DNA of 46,059 nucleotides from an uncultured Clostridium sp. (GTDB lineage Bacteria > Bacillota > Clostridia > TANB77 > CAG-508): NCBI GenBank assembly GCA_948434985.1, contig CAOJFV010000007.1, positions 1 through 46,059 of the forward strand, written 5' to 3'. The position numbers and the translations under genes were made by a program. Every line of letters begins with the position of its first letter. The stretch's first letter is position 1. Shown piece after piece: positions 28,039 to 36,457 of this stretch. Under the pieces are notes generated by a model that saw only the letters and a program-made list of their open reading frames with translations, ran no database searches and was not told the origin of the DNA.

Positions 28039-29929
28039 ATGAAAAAGATACTAAAAAGAACAATACTATTTATTTGTATTTTTATAGGCATAATGCTACT
28101 ATCCAATAATTCAAATGCAAGTGGAGGATTAATATTAAGAAACCTTAATTATGATGTAACACTTAATGCAGATGGTTCAGCAGACGTCACTGAAACTTGG
28201 AGAATTAGAATAGAAGATACTAATACTCTATTTAAGACATTTGAAGTAGATAGTTCTAAATATAAAGAAATAACTAATGTAAAAGTAACAGAAGTTAAAT
28301 CAAGTGGAAATGTTGATTTAACAAAAATTAATCAATATAAATACCATGTAGATAAGAATTGTTATTATGCCCTAATGTATAAAGGAAAATTTGAAATAGC
28401 GTGGGGAGCACATGCAGAGAGTACAACTAAAACTTATAAAATTAGTTATAAAATTATAGACGCAGTAAAAAACTATAACGACTGCTCAGAATTTTATTGG
28501 CAATTTATAAGTACAAGTTCTGAAATTCCAGCAGATTATATAGAAGGAACAATAAAATTACCATATTCAGTAGAAAATTTAGAAGATTTAAGAGTATGGG
28601 CACATGGACCATTAAATGGAAACATAGAAAAAATATCAAATGATACTGTAAGATTTACAGTAGAAGATTTTAATTCAAATACTATGTTAGAAGCAAGAGT
28701 TGTAACACCAAATACAATATTTAATAAAAACTTAAACACATCAAACCAAAACAAGTTAAATAGTATTTTAACTGAGGAACAAACTTGGGCAGATCAAGCA
28801 AATAGAAAAAGGGAGCAAATAGCAAAACAAATTGAAACTAGAAGAAGAATAATGATAGCAGTGTTTATTATTACAAACATTTTAGGGCTTATACTAACTA
28901 TAGTAGTAATTAAAAAGATTATAAAATATCATAAAGAATTAAAAAATACACCTAGAATAAAACCAAATCAAGAACTTGACTATTATAGAGATATACCAGA
29001 TGAAAACGAAACACCAGCAGAAGCAGGATTTTTATATTATTTTAAAGCAACAGGATTACAATATAATATGACTAAAGTTATATCTGCTACAATGTTAGAC
29101 TTATGTATGAAAAAACACATTAGTTTTGAACAAGTACCAGATAAAAAAAATCAAATAAGAGTAAATTTAATAAGTAAAAATACAGAAGAATTAAAAGCAG
29201 ATGAAAAGCTAATATATGAATTACTTAAAAAAGTACCAAAGAAAGATAGTAATTCTTTTACAATGAAAGAATTTGAAAAATATGCAAGCAATCATTCTTC
29301 GGAAATTCTAAGTAAATTTAAAAGAATAGAAACAATAGCTAAAAAATCTCAAGAACAAGAAGGAAATTATAGTAAAGATTTAATAACAAAATATCAAGGT
29401 TGGGCTATGAAAGGAGTATTGTATATCTTCTTAGCAATGGCAAGTATAGTGGCAATGTGGTTACTTGCGATACCTTCAATAATAGCAGCAGTATATTGTT
29501 TTAGAATATCAGGAAGATATAATACTTTAACCGAAAAAGGAATGAATGAAAAAGAAAAACTAAAAGGCTTAAAAAAATATATGGAGGATTTTTCTATGAT
29601 GAAAGAAAAATCTGTACCAGAACTAATACTTTGGGAAAAATATTTAATTTATGCTACAGTATTTGGAATAGCAGATAAAGTATTAAAACAACTAAAAGTA
29701 GTATATCCACAATTAACAGATACAGAATATTTAAATTCAAATGGATATACATATTTATACTTAATGTATTCGCCAAGATTTAACAATTCATTTATAACAA
29801 CATTAAACAACTCAATTACAACATCATACCATAGTGCAACAAACTATTCTTCAGGCTCAGGAGGAGGTGGAGGCTTCTCAACTGGTGGAGGTTTCGGTGG
29901 AGGCGGAGGCCGGAATGGGCGGAAGATAA
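28039..29929 (+). CDS. DUF2207 membrane protein, +1 CGG shift near the C-terminus
   Basis: Protein of about 629 residues after one shift. A signal or anchor helix (TILFICIFIGIMLLS) leads into the external DUF2207 domain with NYDVTLNADGSADVTETW, then a helix at about 275-292, a cytoplasmic part and two helices around 465-495. The end is the Gly-rich tail typical of this family (GGGGGFSTGGGFGGGGG). At 29911 the zero frame reads GGC CGG AAT and would run on through a terminator hairpin; after the shift it reads GGMGGR and stops at 29929, before the hairpin. Function of the family is unknown. RBS AAAAGGGGAAC. Confidence 0.9.
29911..29913 (+). other. CGG +1 site 7 (DUF2207 Gly-rich tail)
   Basis: GGC CGG A: shifting gives GGMGGR-stop at 29929, upstream of the terminator; the unshifted frame translates through the hairpin. 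Confidence 0.88.
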
Positions 29930-29945
29930 AGTCTTATATAATAAA

Positions 29946-29985
29946 GGAGAGTCCCAGTTTTTTATCTAAACTGAGACTCTCCAAT
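29946..29985. terminator. bidirectional terminator
   Basis: GGAGAGTCCCAGTTT pairs with AAACTGAGACTCTCC with one mismatch. It serves the DUF2207 gene and probably the converging Cys-rich gene. Confidence 0.85.
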
Positions 29986-29994
29986 TTTGGGACA

Positions 29995-30171
29995 TTATTC
30001 ATCTGAGTGATTCAAACTGCTGGAGCCATTTGTACAGCAGGCATTCTTACACCCACTACCGCCCTTGTGTGCACAGCAACAAACGTGATGCTGTGTTTCC
30101 CCATTGCATCGGCATGAAGCTGAAAAATCATCTTTCTGAGATACTGTGTTTTTCTGTCTGTTCTTTTCCAT
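29995..30171 (-). CDS. small cysteine-rich protein
   Basis: Protein of 58 residues with eight Cys in the pattern CRC...VCCC...C...CC plus several His (QHHVCCCAH), suited to metal binding or to disulfide bonds. Base composition is clearly richer in G+C than in the neighbours. RBS TAAGGAG is seven bases from the ATG at 30171; an in-frame ATG at 30177 is too close to it. A TATAAT box lies upstream on the minus strand (30209-30214). I do not recognise the family; metallothionein-like or peptide-toxin roles are both possible. Confidence 0.6.
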   Translation of the reverse strand: MEKNRQKNTVSQKDDFSASCRCNGETQHHVCCCAHKGGSGCKNACCTNGSSSLNHSDE

Positions 30172-30371
30172 AAACATTCTCCTTATTACAAATGGGTTAA
30201 CGAGTTACATTATAGAATATAAGATAAGTATACAATAATTTTATAAAAATAGCAATACATAATATGTAAACTGACATAAATAATAACTAAATAAAACATT
30301 ATATATTTTAAAATAACCATTTTTCTAGACTACGAATATACTATTTTAGATAGGTGTAAAAGGAGGAAAAA

Positions 30372-31140
30372 ATGGAAGAGATATTAAAAATTAAAGATGT
30401 AACAAAAAAATATCAGGCGAAAAATGGAGAAATAGAAGCAATTAAGAATGCTAGTTTTTCTGTAAAAGAAGGAGAATTTATTAGTATTATAGGACCAAGT
30501 GGATGTGGAAAATCAACACTTTTATCAATTATAGCAGGTCTTGAAGAAAAAAATTCAGGAAGCGTAGAGATAGAAGGAGAAGAAACTAAAGGAATAACAG
30601 ATAAAATAGGATATATGCTTCAAAAAGATAGTTTACTTGAATGGAGAACTATATATAATAATGTTCTATTTGGATTAGAAATTAGACGGAAATAAAAATG
30701 AAGAAAATAAAGCCTATGTAGATTTGTTACTAAAGAAATATCATTTATATGAGTTTAAAGATAAACTACCTTCGCAACTATCCGGAGGAATGAGACAAAG
30801 AGTTGCTCTCATTAGAACATTAGCGGTAAGACCTAAGATACTATTACTAGATGAGGCATTTTCTGCACTTGATTATCAAACAAGATTAATGGTAACAAAA
30901 GATGTATACGAAATACTAAAAAATGAGAAAATCACAACAATAATGGTAACACACGATATTTCAGAAGCGATTAGTATGTCAGATAGAGTAGTAGTCTTAA
31001 CTAAAAGACCTACAGAGGTTAAATCTATATACGAAATCAATTTTGAAATGGAAAATAGAGATCCATTAAATTGTAGAAAAAGCCCTAAATTTAGTGAGTA
31101 CTTTGACTGCTTATGGAAGGAGCTTGATGTACATGGATAA
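30372..31140 (+). CDS. NitT/TauT-type ABC transporter ATPase, +1 CGG shift
   Basis: ATP-binding subunit of an importer for small organic ions, about 255 residues after one shift. Walker A is GPSGCGKST (about residues 38-46), the Q-loop lies in [12 protein letters not shown], and after the shift come the signature [15 protein letters not shown], Walker [14 protein letters not shown] and the switch TIMVTHD. The break at 30687 (AGA CGG AAA) lies between Q-loop and signature; the shift gives [27 protein letters not shown]. The stop overlaps the permease start by eight bases, which shows both are one operon. Confidence 0.93.
30687..30689 (+). other. CGG +1 site 8 (ABC ATPase)
   Basis: AGA CGG A: the unshifted frame stops immediately (AAA TAA); shifting joins the Walker A half to the signature half. 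Confidence 0.93.
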
Positions 31141-31938
31141 AAAAGCCATATCGAAAGATAGGATGATATACTTAAGAAAACAAAAAATGAATAAGATAGC
31201 AATACTTACAGTACAAATAATAATTGTTGTAGGATTTATTGCAATATGGGAAATCTTGGCTAATATTGGTATAATTGATAGTTTTATTGCTAGTCAACCA
31301 TCTCGTATTGTAAAAACATTTTTAAACTTATATCGGTAATAACTTAATGGAGCATTTAGGAGTTACATGCTTTGAAACAATAGTTGGATTTGCAAGTGGT
31401 GCAATACTTGGAGTATTAATTGCCATAGCTTTATGGTGGTCTAAATTCTTATCCAAAGTGGCAGATCCTTTTTTAGTTATATTAAATAGCTTACCCAAAA
31501 TTGCATTAGGACCTGTTATCATAATATGGGTAGGAGCACGGAATGGGAGCTATAATTACAATGGCACTTGCAATTTCATTAATAGTTACAGTACTTGAAA
31601 TATTAAATGGATTTACTAATACAGATAGTGAATTATTAAAAATGGCAAAAACTTTTAATGCAAATAAATTTCAAACACTAATAAAAATAGTAATTCCTGC
31701 AAATATTTCTACATTTATAAATTCATTAAAAGTAAATATTGGCTTAACTCTTGTAGGTGTTATAACAGGAGAATTCTTAGTATCTAAAGCAGGACTTGGG
31801 TATTTAATAGTTTATGGTGGGCAAGTATTTCAGCTTGACCTTGTTATGACTAGTGTAATAATACTTGCAATGCTAGCAGCAGTTATGTATCAAGGAGTTA
31901 CTATTTTAGGAAAAATAGTTATGAAGGCACAAAAATAA
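31133..31938 (+). CDS. NitT/TauT-type ABC transporter permease, two +1 CGG shifts
   Basis: Inner-membrane subunit, about 267 residues after two shifts, the normal size for this family. A first helix (AILTVQIIIVVGFIAIWEIL) and the segment FIASQPSRIVKTF are followed by VTCFETIVGFASGAILGVLI, and the EAA loop region lies around MAKTFNANKFQTLIKIVIPA. Breaks at 31334 (TAT CGG TAA) and 31539 (GCA CGG AAT) shift to give LYGNNLMEHLGV and WVGAGMGAIITMAL, both typical. The start overlaps the end of the ATPase gene. The binding protein follows after an inserted unrelated gene. Confidence 0.92.
31334..31336 (+). other. CGG +1 site 9 (ABC permease)
   Basis: TAT CGG T: the unshifted frame stops at the next codon (TAA). 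Shifting gives YGNNLMEHLGV. Confidence 0.92.
31539..31541 (+). other. CGG +1 site 10 (ABC permease)
   Basis: GCA CGG A: shifting gives VGAGMGAIITMALA, the normal continuation into the next helix. Confidence 0.92.
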
Positions 31939-31960
31939 AAAGTATTAGGATATAATTGTA

Positions 31961-31984
31961 GGGGTTGCATAGTATGCAACCCAC
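31961..31984 (+). terminator. stem-loop after the permease gene
   Basis: GGGTTGCATA pairs with TATGCAACCC. The T run is weak, so it may stabilise the mRNA end rather than terminate. Confidence 0.5.
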
Positions 31985-32051
31985 TTTATAAATAAAGGCA
32001 AAATGCACTATTTAAAAGAAGTTAGACAATTATATGAAGAAGTATACATAA

Positions 32052-32080
32052 TTGACATCGAAAACTAGAAATGGTAAAAT
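32052..32080 (+). promoter_or_regulatory. promoter of the 32180 gene
   Basis: Consensus TTGACA, 17-base spacer, TAAAAT. It gives the small membrane protein gene its own transcript inside the transporter locus. Confidence 0.7.
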
Positions 32081-32179
32081 AATATTACTATAATAAAAAG
32101 GAGGTATAAAAAAGAATAAAAATTAATTCTTTGTAACTTGTTAACAAAAAACAACCACAAGAAAGAAGAGGTAAAAAGA

Positions 32180-32443
32180 ATGGCATTAGAATTAATAGGG
32201 ACAATAGTATTTATATGGATTATGACAGAAGTTATATACTGGGTATGTATGGATGAATTAAAAGCACATAAGGAATATTTACTATCCAAAGGTATTTCTT
32301 TTAGGAGTTCGGATACTACTAAAAAAGATGCTAAGTTGGAAAGTAAGCAAAGAGTGTATAGAAACATCCAAAGATGCATTCGGATATTAGCTACAATAGC
32401 ACTTATTTTGGTTATTGTAGTTGAATTGCTTGTAGTGTTCTAA
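32180..32443 (+). CDS. small membrane protein of foreign look, CGG read as Arg
   Basis: Protein of 87 residues with two membrane helices (LIGTIVFIWIMTEVIYWV and ILATIALILVIVVELLVVF) joined by a basic loop. RBS AAGAGG precedes the ATG at 32180; the frame is open upstream to 32138. One in-frame CGG (ATT CGG ATA) just before helix 2 reads sensibly as Arg; a +1 shift would give GGA TAT TAG and delete helix 2. The gene with its promoter and terminator stands between permease and binding-protein genes, as if inserted there. Function unknown. Confidence 0.65.
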   Translation: MALELIGTIVFIWIMTEVIYWVCMDELKAHKEYLLSKGISFRSSDTTKKDAKLESKQRVYRNIQRCIRILATIALILVIVVELLVVF

Positions 32444-32535
32444 TTTTGATGAAATTCAAACATCATAGAATGCATAACCAGGAAGACATCCACAATACAA
32501 TAAGACGGACATCAAAAGCTAAGTTTTTTGTTAAA

Positions 32536-32566
32536 AAGAGAACCCACATTGTGGATTCTCTTTTTT
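32536..32566 (+). terminator. terminator after the 32180 gene
   Basis: AAGAGAACCCAC pairs with GTGGATTCTCTT, followed by TTTT. Confidence 0.85.
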
Positions 32567-32666
32567 AGAATATAAAGCAAAATCAACAAAACGAGAAAAA
32601 TATGTTACCATTAAGCCGAAAAATGAATATTATATACTAGAACATAAATAAGGAGGAGAACATATT

Positions 32667-33677
32667 ATGAAAAAAATTATCATAACAGCAGTAATATGTG
32701 TTATTGTTATTGCAGTAGCACTTACGACTGTTCTGTTACAAAACAGACAAAGTGATAATAGTCTAAAGAAAATTAGTGTAAATGAAGTTACACGTTCAGT
32801 CTTTTATGCACCACAATATGTAGCAATAGCAAAAGGATTTTTTGCAGAAGAAGGACTAGAAATTGAATTAACAACTGGGCAAGGAGCAGACAAAGTTATG
32901 ACAGCAGTACTTGCAGGTCAAAGTGATATAGGATTTGCAGGCCCAGAAGCATCTATTTACGTATATAATGAAGGTAAAGAAGATTATTCACAAGTATTTG
33001 CTCAACTTACTAAAAAAGATGGTTCATTTTTAGTAAGTAAAACTTCTACTGACAATTTCAAATGGACAGATTTAAAAGGTAAAACTGTAATTCCAGGAAG
33101 AAAAGGCGGAGTACCATACATGACTCTTGAATATGTACTTAAGAAAAACGGACTAAACCCTGAAACAGATTTAATACTAGATGATAGCATTAAGTTCGAC
33201 CTAATGGCAGGAGCATTTACAGGAGGAACAGCAGACTATGTAACATTATTCGAGCCAACTGCAAGTATGACAGAAAATGCAGGAAAAGGATATGTGGTAG
33301 CATCAGTAGGAGAAGCAGCTGGAGAAATCCCATATACAGCATATTTTGCCAAAAAGAGTTATATAGAAGAAAATAGTGAAACAATACAAAAATTTACAAA
33401 TGCAATATATAAAGGTCAAGTATGGGTAAAAGAACATTCTAGTCGTGAAATAGCAGAAGAAATTAAAGACTTTTTCCCAGATACAGATGTAGAGTTACTA
33501 GCAAATGTATTACAAAGCTATATAGACATAGATGCTTGGAATGAAACACCTATATTAAATGAAGAATCCTACAACTTATTACAAACAGTAATGGAAGAAG
33601 CTGGAGAATTAAAACAAAAAGCACCATATGAAAAGGTAGTAAATAATTATTATGCAGAAGAGGCTATGAAAAAGTAA
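32667..33677 (+). CDS. NitT/TauT-type ABC transporter substrate-binding protein
   Basis: Exported binding protein of 336 residues. An N-terminal hydrophobic segment (KKIIITAVICVIVIAVALTTV) acts as signal or anchor; there is no lipobox Cys. The body shows FYAPQYVAIAKGFFAEEGL, then DIGFAGPEASIYVYNEGK and LKGKTVIPGRKGG, typical of NMT1/ThiY-like and SsuA-like proteins that bind pyrimidines, sulfonates or nitrate-like ions. It completes the importer with the ATPase and permease upstream, from which it is separated by an unrelated gene. The substrate is not evident; no riboswitch was recognised before the operon. RBS AAGGAGGAG. Confidence 0.9.
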   Translation: MKKIIITAVICVIVIAVALTTVLLQNRQSDNSLKKISVNEVTRSVFYAPQYVAIAKGFFAEEGLEIELTTGQGADKVMTAVLAGQSDIGFAGPEASIYVYNEGKEDYSQVFAQLTKKDGSFLVSKTSTDNFKWTDLKGKTVIPGRKGGVPYMTLEYVLKKNGLNPETDLILDDSIKFDLMAGAFTGGTADYVTLFEPTASMTENAGKGYVVASVGEAAGEIPYTAYFAKKSYIEENSETIQKFTNAIYKGQVWVKEHSSREIAEEIKDFFPDTDVELLANVLQSYIDIDAWNETPILNEESYNLLQTVMEEAGELKQKAPYEKVVNNYYAEEAMKK

Positions 33678-33688
33678 CATAAAGTATA

Positions 33689-33717
33689 TTGACAGATTTA
33701 ATAAAATTATGTATAAT
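33689..33717 (+). promoter_or_regulatory. strong promoter of the 33791 unit
   Basis: TTGACA, 17-base spacer, TATAAT: a perfect consensus, immediately after the binding-protein stop codon. Confidence 0.8.
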
Positions 33718-33790
33718 AATTTCACAAAAGCCAAGGCTGATGTTTAGCCTCGTTATACAGCTTTGAGTAAAGCAGAAGGAGGCAAAATCG

Positions 33791-33925
33791 ATGATCAGAC
33801 CACCTACAAGTATGACAATTGTATCAGAAAGTACGGCGATGCATCGTGAGATGTTGTGGGCTGCAATGCAAGAGACAGCACAGCATACTGATGCGGATCA
33901 GGCGATGGTAGCAGACGTTAAGTAG
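33791..33925 (+). CDS. 44-residue peptide gene of foreign composition
   Basis: Open frame of 44 codons with an ideal RBS (AGAAGGAGG, eight bases before the ATG) and a strong promoter. The peptide begins MIRPPTSMTIVSESTAMHRE and ends in an acidic, Ala-rich helix. Its base composition is distinctly richer in G+C than the neighbours. No family recognised. It is followed by two stem-loops (about 33936-33974 and 33996-34027), so transcript and structure may matter as much as the peptide. Confidence 0.5.
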   Translation: MIRPPTSMTIVSESTAMHREMLWAAMQETAQHTDADQAMVADVK

Positions 33926-33935
33926 CACGGCCGAA

Positions 33936-34027
33936 GCCAGGCGGAGACCCACCATCTGATGTGTGGGCTTGGCGTATAATGCTATCATTAAGGCGATAGG
34001 AGTTTCACTAATGAATGAAACTCCTAT
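33936..34027 (+). other. two stem-loops after the small peptide gene
   Basis: First: GCCA/TGGC enclosing CCCAC/GTGGG (about 33938-33974). Second: ATAGGAGTTTCA/TGAAACTCCTAT (33996-34027), probably the transcript end despite a weak T run. The first is G+C-rich and unusual for this genome. Confidence 0.55.
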
Positions 34028-34055
34028 TGTCATATGATATGTATGGAGGAATTTT

Positions 34056-34595
34056 ATGAAATTATTATTAACAAGACATGGACAAACAGATTGGAATGTA
34101 GCAGGAAAAATACAAGGAACAACAGATATAGAATTAAATGAAACTGGAATACAACAAGCAAAGGCTACAGGAGAAAAGCTATTAGATTATAATATCGATA
34201 TAATAATAGCGTCACCATTAAAAAGAGCAAAAAAGACAGCAGAAATAATAAGGGGAAATAGAGATATTCAAATTTTGTTAGATGAAGGGCTGAGAGAAAG
34301 ATGTTTTGGTGAATTTGAAGGAAAAACAAGAGAAGAATTTGATTTTTCTGAAATATGGAATTATAAATTAAATAAACAATACGAAAATGCTGAAAGTACA
34401 GGAGAACTATTCAAAAGAGTACAAAAATTTTTAAATAGGATACAAGAAGAATATAAAGATAAAACTGTACTATTAGTTACACATGGAGGAGTAACAGTTC
34501 CAATTCGTGCAACACTAGAGGGAATTCCAGAAGGAATGGAAGTATTACAAGGATTAGGAATAGATAACTGTGAAGTAAAAGAATACGATTTATAA
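34056..34595 (+). CDS. histidine phosphatase family protein
   Basis: Protein of 179 residues with the catalytic LLLTRHGQTDWN opening (His at residue 8), ASPLKRAKKTAEII, the Glu in RERCFGEFEGKT, and the second His in LLVTHGGVTVPIR. This is the phosphoglycerate-mutase-like fold; members dephosphorylate small metabolites (CobC, GpmB-like). Specificity is not clear. RBS TATGGAGGAA. It is bounded by a strong bidirectional terminator on the right. Confidence 0.92.
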   Translation: MKLLLTRHGQTDWNVAGKIQGTTDIELNETGIQQAKATGEKLLDYNIDIIIASPLKRAKKTAEIIRGNRDIQILLDEGLRERCFGEFEGKTREEFDFSEIWNYKLNKQYENAESTGELFKRVQKFLNRIQEEYKDKTVLLVTHGGVTVPIRATLEGIPEGMEVLQGLGIDNCEVKEYDL

Positions 34596-34658
34596 AAAAA
34601 TACCGTATATATAAATGGAAATGCAAAAAAGCATATATAAATATATACGGTATTTTTT
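34596..34658. terminator. bidirectional terminator
   Basis: AAAATACCGTATATAT pairs with ATATATACGGTATTTT. It lies between the phosphatase gene and the shift-corrected toxin gene end. Confidence 0.85.
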
Positions 34659-34701
34659 ATTTAATTTATTATAACAATGAAAAATTTAAGGTAAAAAATT
34701 A

Positions 34702-34951
34702 TTATTTATATACTTGTCCACGGTTATCAGCTTTAGTAATTAGAATTAAAATTTTATTGATATCAATTGTAAAAATTATTCTGTAATTTCCGAACTCTTA
34801 ATCTATAATCATCTTTGCAACCAGCCAACTTTTTCACATCTCCATTTGGCAGGTTATAAATTGCTTTATATATTCGCAATTTTTGAAATTTATCCTGTTT
34901 TTCAATAAACTTTTGTGCTTTGGGCCTAATTATTATTTTGTAAGTCATCAA
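34702..34951 (-). CDS. RelE/ParE-type toxin, +1 CGG shift
   Basis: Toxin of about 82 residues after one shift. Opening TYKIIIRPKAQKFIEKQ and the middle NLPNGDVKKLAGCKDDYRLRV are typical of RelE/ParE. At 34792 (minus strand, GTT CGG AAA) the zero frame drifts into a short wrong end; the shift gives VGNYRIIFTIDINKILILI and the classical end NRGQVYK. RelE-type toxins cleave mRNA on the ribosome; ParE types attack gyrase; the sequence here is closer to RelE. The gene overlaps the end of the antitoxin gene by 26 bases. The site is on the minus strand, so the pattern is not strand-bound. Confidence 0.88.
34790..34792 (-). other. CGG +1 site 11 (RelE-like toxin)
   Basis: Minus strand GTT CGG A. Shifting gives RVGNYRIIF and the NRGQVYK end of the family; the only site on the minus strand. 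Confidence 0.9.
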
Positions 34952-35222
34952 ATGTCAACCCCTCTCTTTCTAAAATTTCCTCTAAAGAAAGAGAATTTTT
35001 TAATTCATTTTCTTGCGTTTTTTTACTTTCAGTTAAATAGTCTAAATACATTACTTTTTCAGTTATATCCATATTGTCTAAGATAATAGAAGGTTCTATA
35101 CGTAATAATTCTGAATCAATTGCTTTTTCCATCAATATTTTAATAGAATTTAAGCAATCCATATTTAGCTTTGGTGTCATTTTAATTACATCTTTTATTG
35201 CTTGTAATTGTAAATCAGACAT
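34926..35222 (-). CDS. antitoxin partner of the RelE-like toxin
   Basis: Protein of 98 residues, acidic and helical, ending SLSLEEILEREGLTFDDLQ, a pattern common in antitoxins paired with RelE/ParE toxins. RBS AAAGGAGTG precedes the ATG at 35222. The toxin gene starts inside its last codons, so translation is coupled. It should neutralise the toxin by binding it and repress the shared promoter. No close family name is certain. Confidence 0.75.
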   Translation of the reverse strand: MSDLQLQAIKDVIKMTPKLNMDCLNSIKILMEKAIDSELLRIEPSIILDNMDITEKVMYLDYLTESKKTQENELKNSLSLEEILEREGLTFDDLQNNN

Positions 35223-35352
35223 ATATAATCACTCCTTTCATAATTTAATATAAATATATTATAGCAACTATAATCAAATAATACAATAACACATGAAATA
35301 AAAAAATAAAAAAAGCATATAATAAATTGATATAATTTTTAGGAGGTTTTTT

Positions 35353-35950
35353 ATGATAAAAATGATAGAATTACCATATACTTTAAGTTCATTAGAGCCA
35401 TATTATAGTAGGGAAACATTAGATATTCATTATAATGTACTATATAAAGGATATGTTGATAATACTAACAAAACAGAAGAAAAACTGGCAAAAGCTAGAC
35501 TAGAGAATAATTTTGAGAATATAAAATGTCTAGAAAGAGATTTAAGTTTTTTTGGTTCAGGGGCAATATTACACGAACTATTCTTTGAAAATATGGGAGT
35601 TCCAGTTCCTACAATTCCAAGCAATAGATTAATAGAACAAATTACAAAAGATTTTGGTAGTTTTGATAAATTCAAAAATCAATTTATAGAAGCAGCAAAA
35701 ACAGTAGAAGCATCACGGTTGGTGTTTGCTTGTATGGGTTCCAAAATTTAATAAATTAGAAGTACTACAATGTGAAAAACACCAAAATCTAACCTTATGG
35801 GGCTGTATCCCAATATTTGTACTTGATATGTGGGAACATTCATATTTTTTACAATATAAAGCAAATAGAGCAGAATATATTAAAGCATTTGAAAATATAG
35901 TCAATTGGAATGTAATAAACAAAAGATTTGAAAAAATCACTCTAAAATAG
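35353..35950 (+). CDS. sodA: Fe/Mn superoxide dismutase, +1 CGG shift
   Basis: Superoxide dismutase of about 198 residues after one shift. Metal ligands are visible: His in ETLDIHYNVLY, His in AILHELFFEN, and Asp and His in VLDMWEHSYF. The first two lie before the break and the last two after it, so only the shifted product can bind metal. At 35716 the zero frame reads TCA CGG TTG; the shift restores SGWCLLVW, the conserved SGW motif. RBS TAGGAGG. A terminator follows at 35937. Protects against superoxide in an otherwise probably anaerobic cell. Confidence 0.93.
35716..35718 (+). other. CGG +1 site 12 (superoxide dismutase SGW)
   Basis: TCA CGG T: shifting restores EASGWCLLVW; the second pair of metal ligands depends on it. 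Confidence 0.94.
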
Positions 35951-35967
35951 TATAGAGTGATTTTTAT
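35937..35967. terminator. bidirectional terminator
   Basis: ATCACTCTA pairs with TAGAGTGAT, followed by TTTT. Shared by the dismutase gene and the converging small gene. Confidence 0.8.
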
Positions 35968-35971
35968 ACAG

Positions 35972-36196
35972 TTAAATCAACTTATTTAAATCTTCTTCAT
36001 TTATTTCATCTAGACCTTCAACGGCAACAAGATTACACTCAAGCAAATTTCTAATTTCTTCTTTATTAAGTAGCTTATCATAAGTGTATATACCATTTAC
36101 CCAATCTCTTCTTGCATCATAAATCTTTTCTAAATTTTCTGCACTTCTTATATCACATTTATATAAATTATTTTCATATAGTTTTGCTTCTCTCAT
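35972..36196 (-). CDS. small hypothetical protein
   Basis: Protein of 74 residues, beginning MREAKLYENNLYKCDIRSAEN and ending acidic. RBS GGAGG lies about ten bases before the ATG at 36196; the frame is open further to 36232 without a site. No membrane segment, no motif recognised. It could be a small antitoxin-like or regulatory protein, but nothing confirms that. Confidence 0.55.
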   Translation of the reverse strand: MREAKLYENNLYKCDIRSAENLEKIYDARRDWVNGIYTYDKLLNKEEIRNLLECNLVAVEGLDEINEEDLNKLI

Positions 36197-36326
36197 AAAT
36201 CTGTTACCTCCAAAATAGTTATAATAAAACAAAAAAACATTGTCAAGAGAAAATTCAAATTGTAATAAAAAAGTAAAATTAGATATTACTTAGACTATTG
36301 TATATAATTTGCACAAATTTATTAAG

Positions 36327-36350
36327 AAGAAGTGTATATACACTTCTTCA
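36327..36350 (+). terminator. perfect palindrome, possible terminator
   Basis: AAGAAGTGTATATACACTTCTT, a self-complementary stretch in the gap before the HD gene. No gene runs into it from the left; it may belong to a leader. Confidence 0.4.
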
Positions 36351-36457
36351 ATATAGACTAAACTGTAATTAAAATTAAATGAAAAAATATAAGATTTATT
36401 TAATATTTATAATTATTATAGTATAATTATATAAATCATTCTAGGGAGGAACTATAA

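Noticed and set aside
31999-32067. Short frame of 21 codons beginning ATG CAC TAT
   Set aside because: No ribosome binding site, and it runs over the promoter of the next gene.
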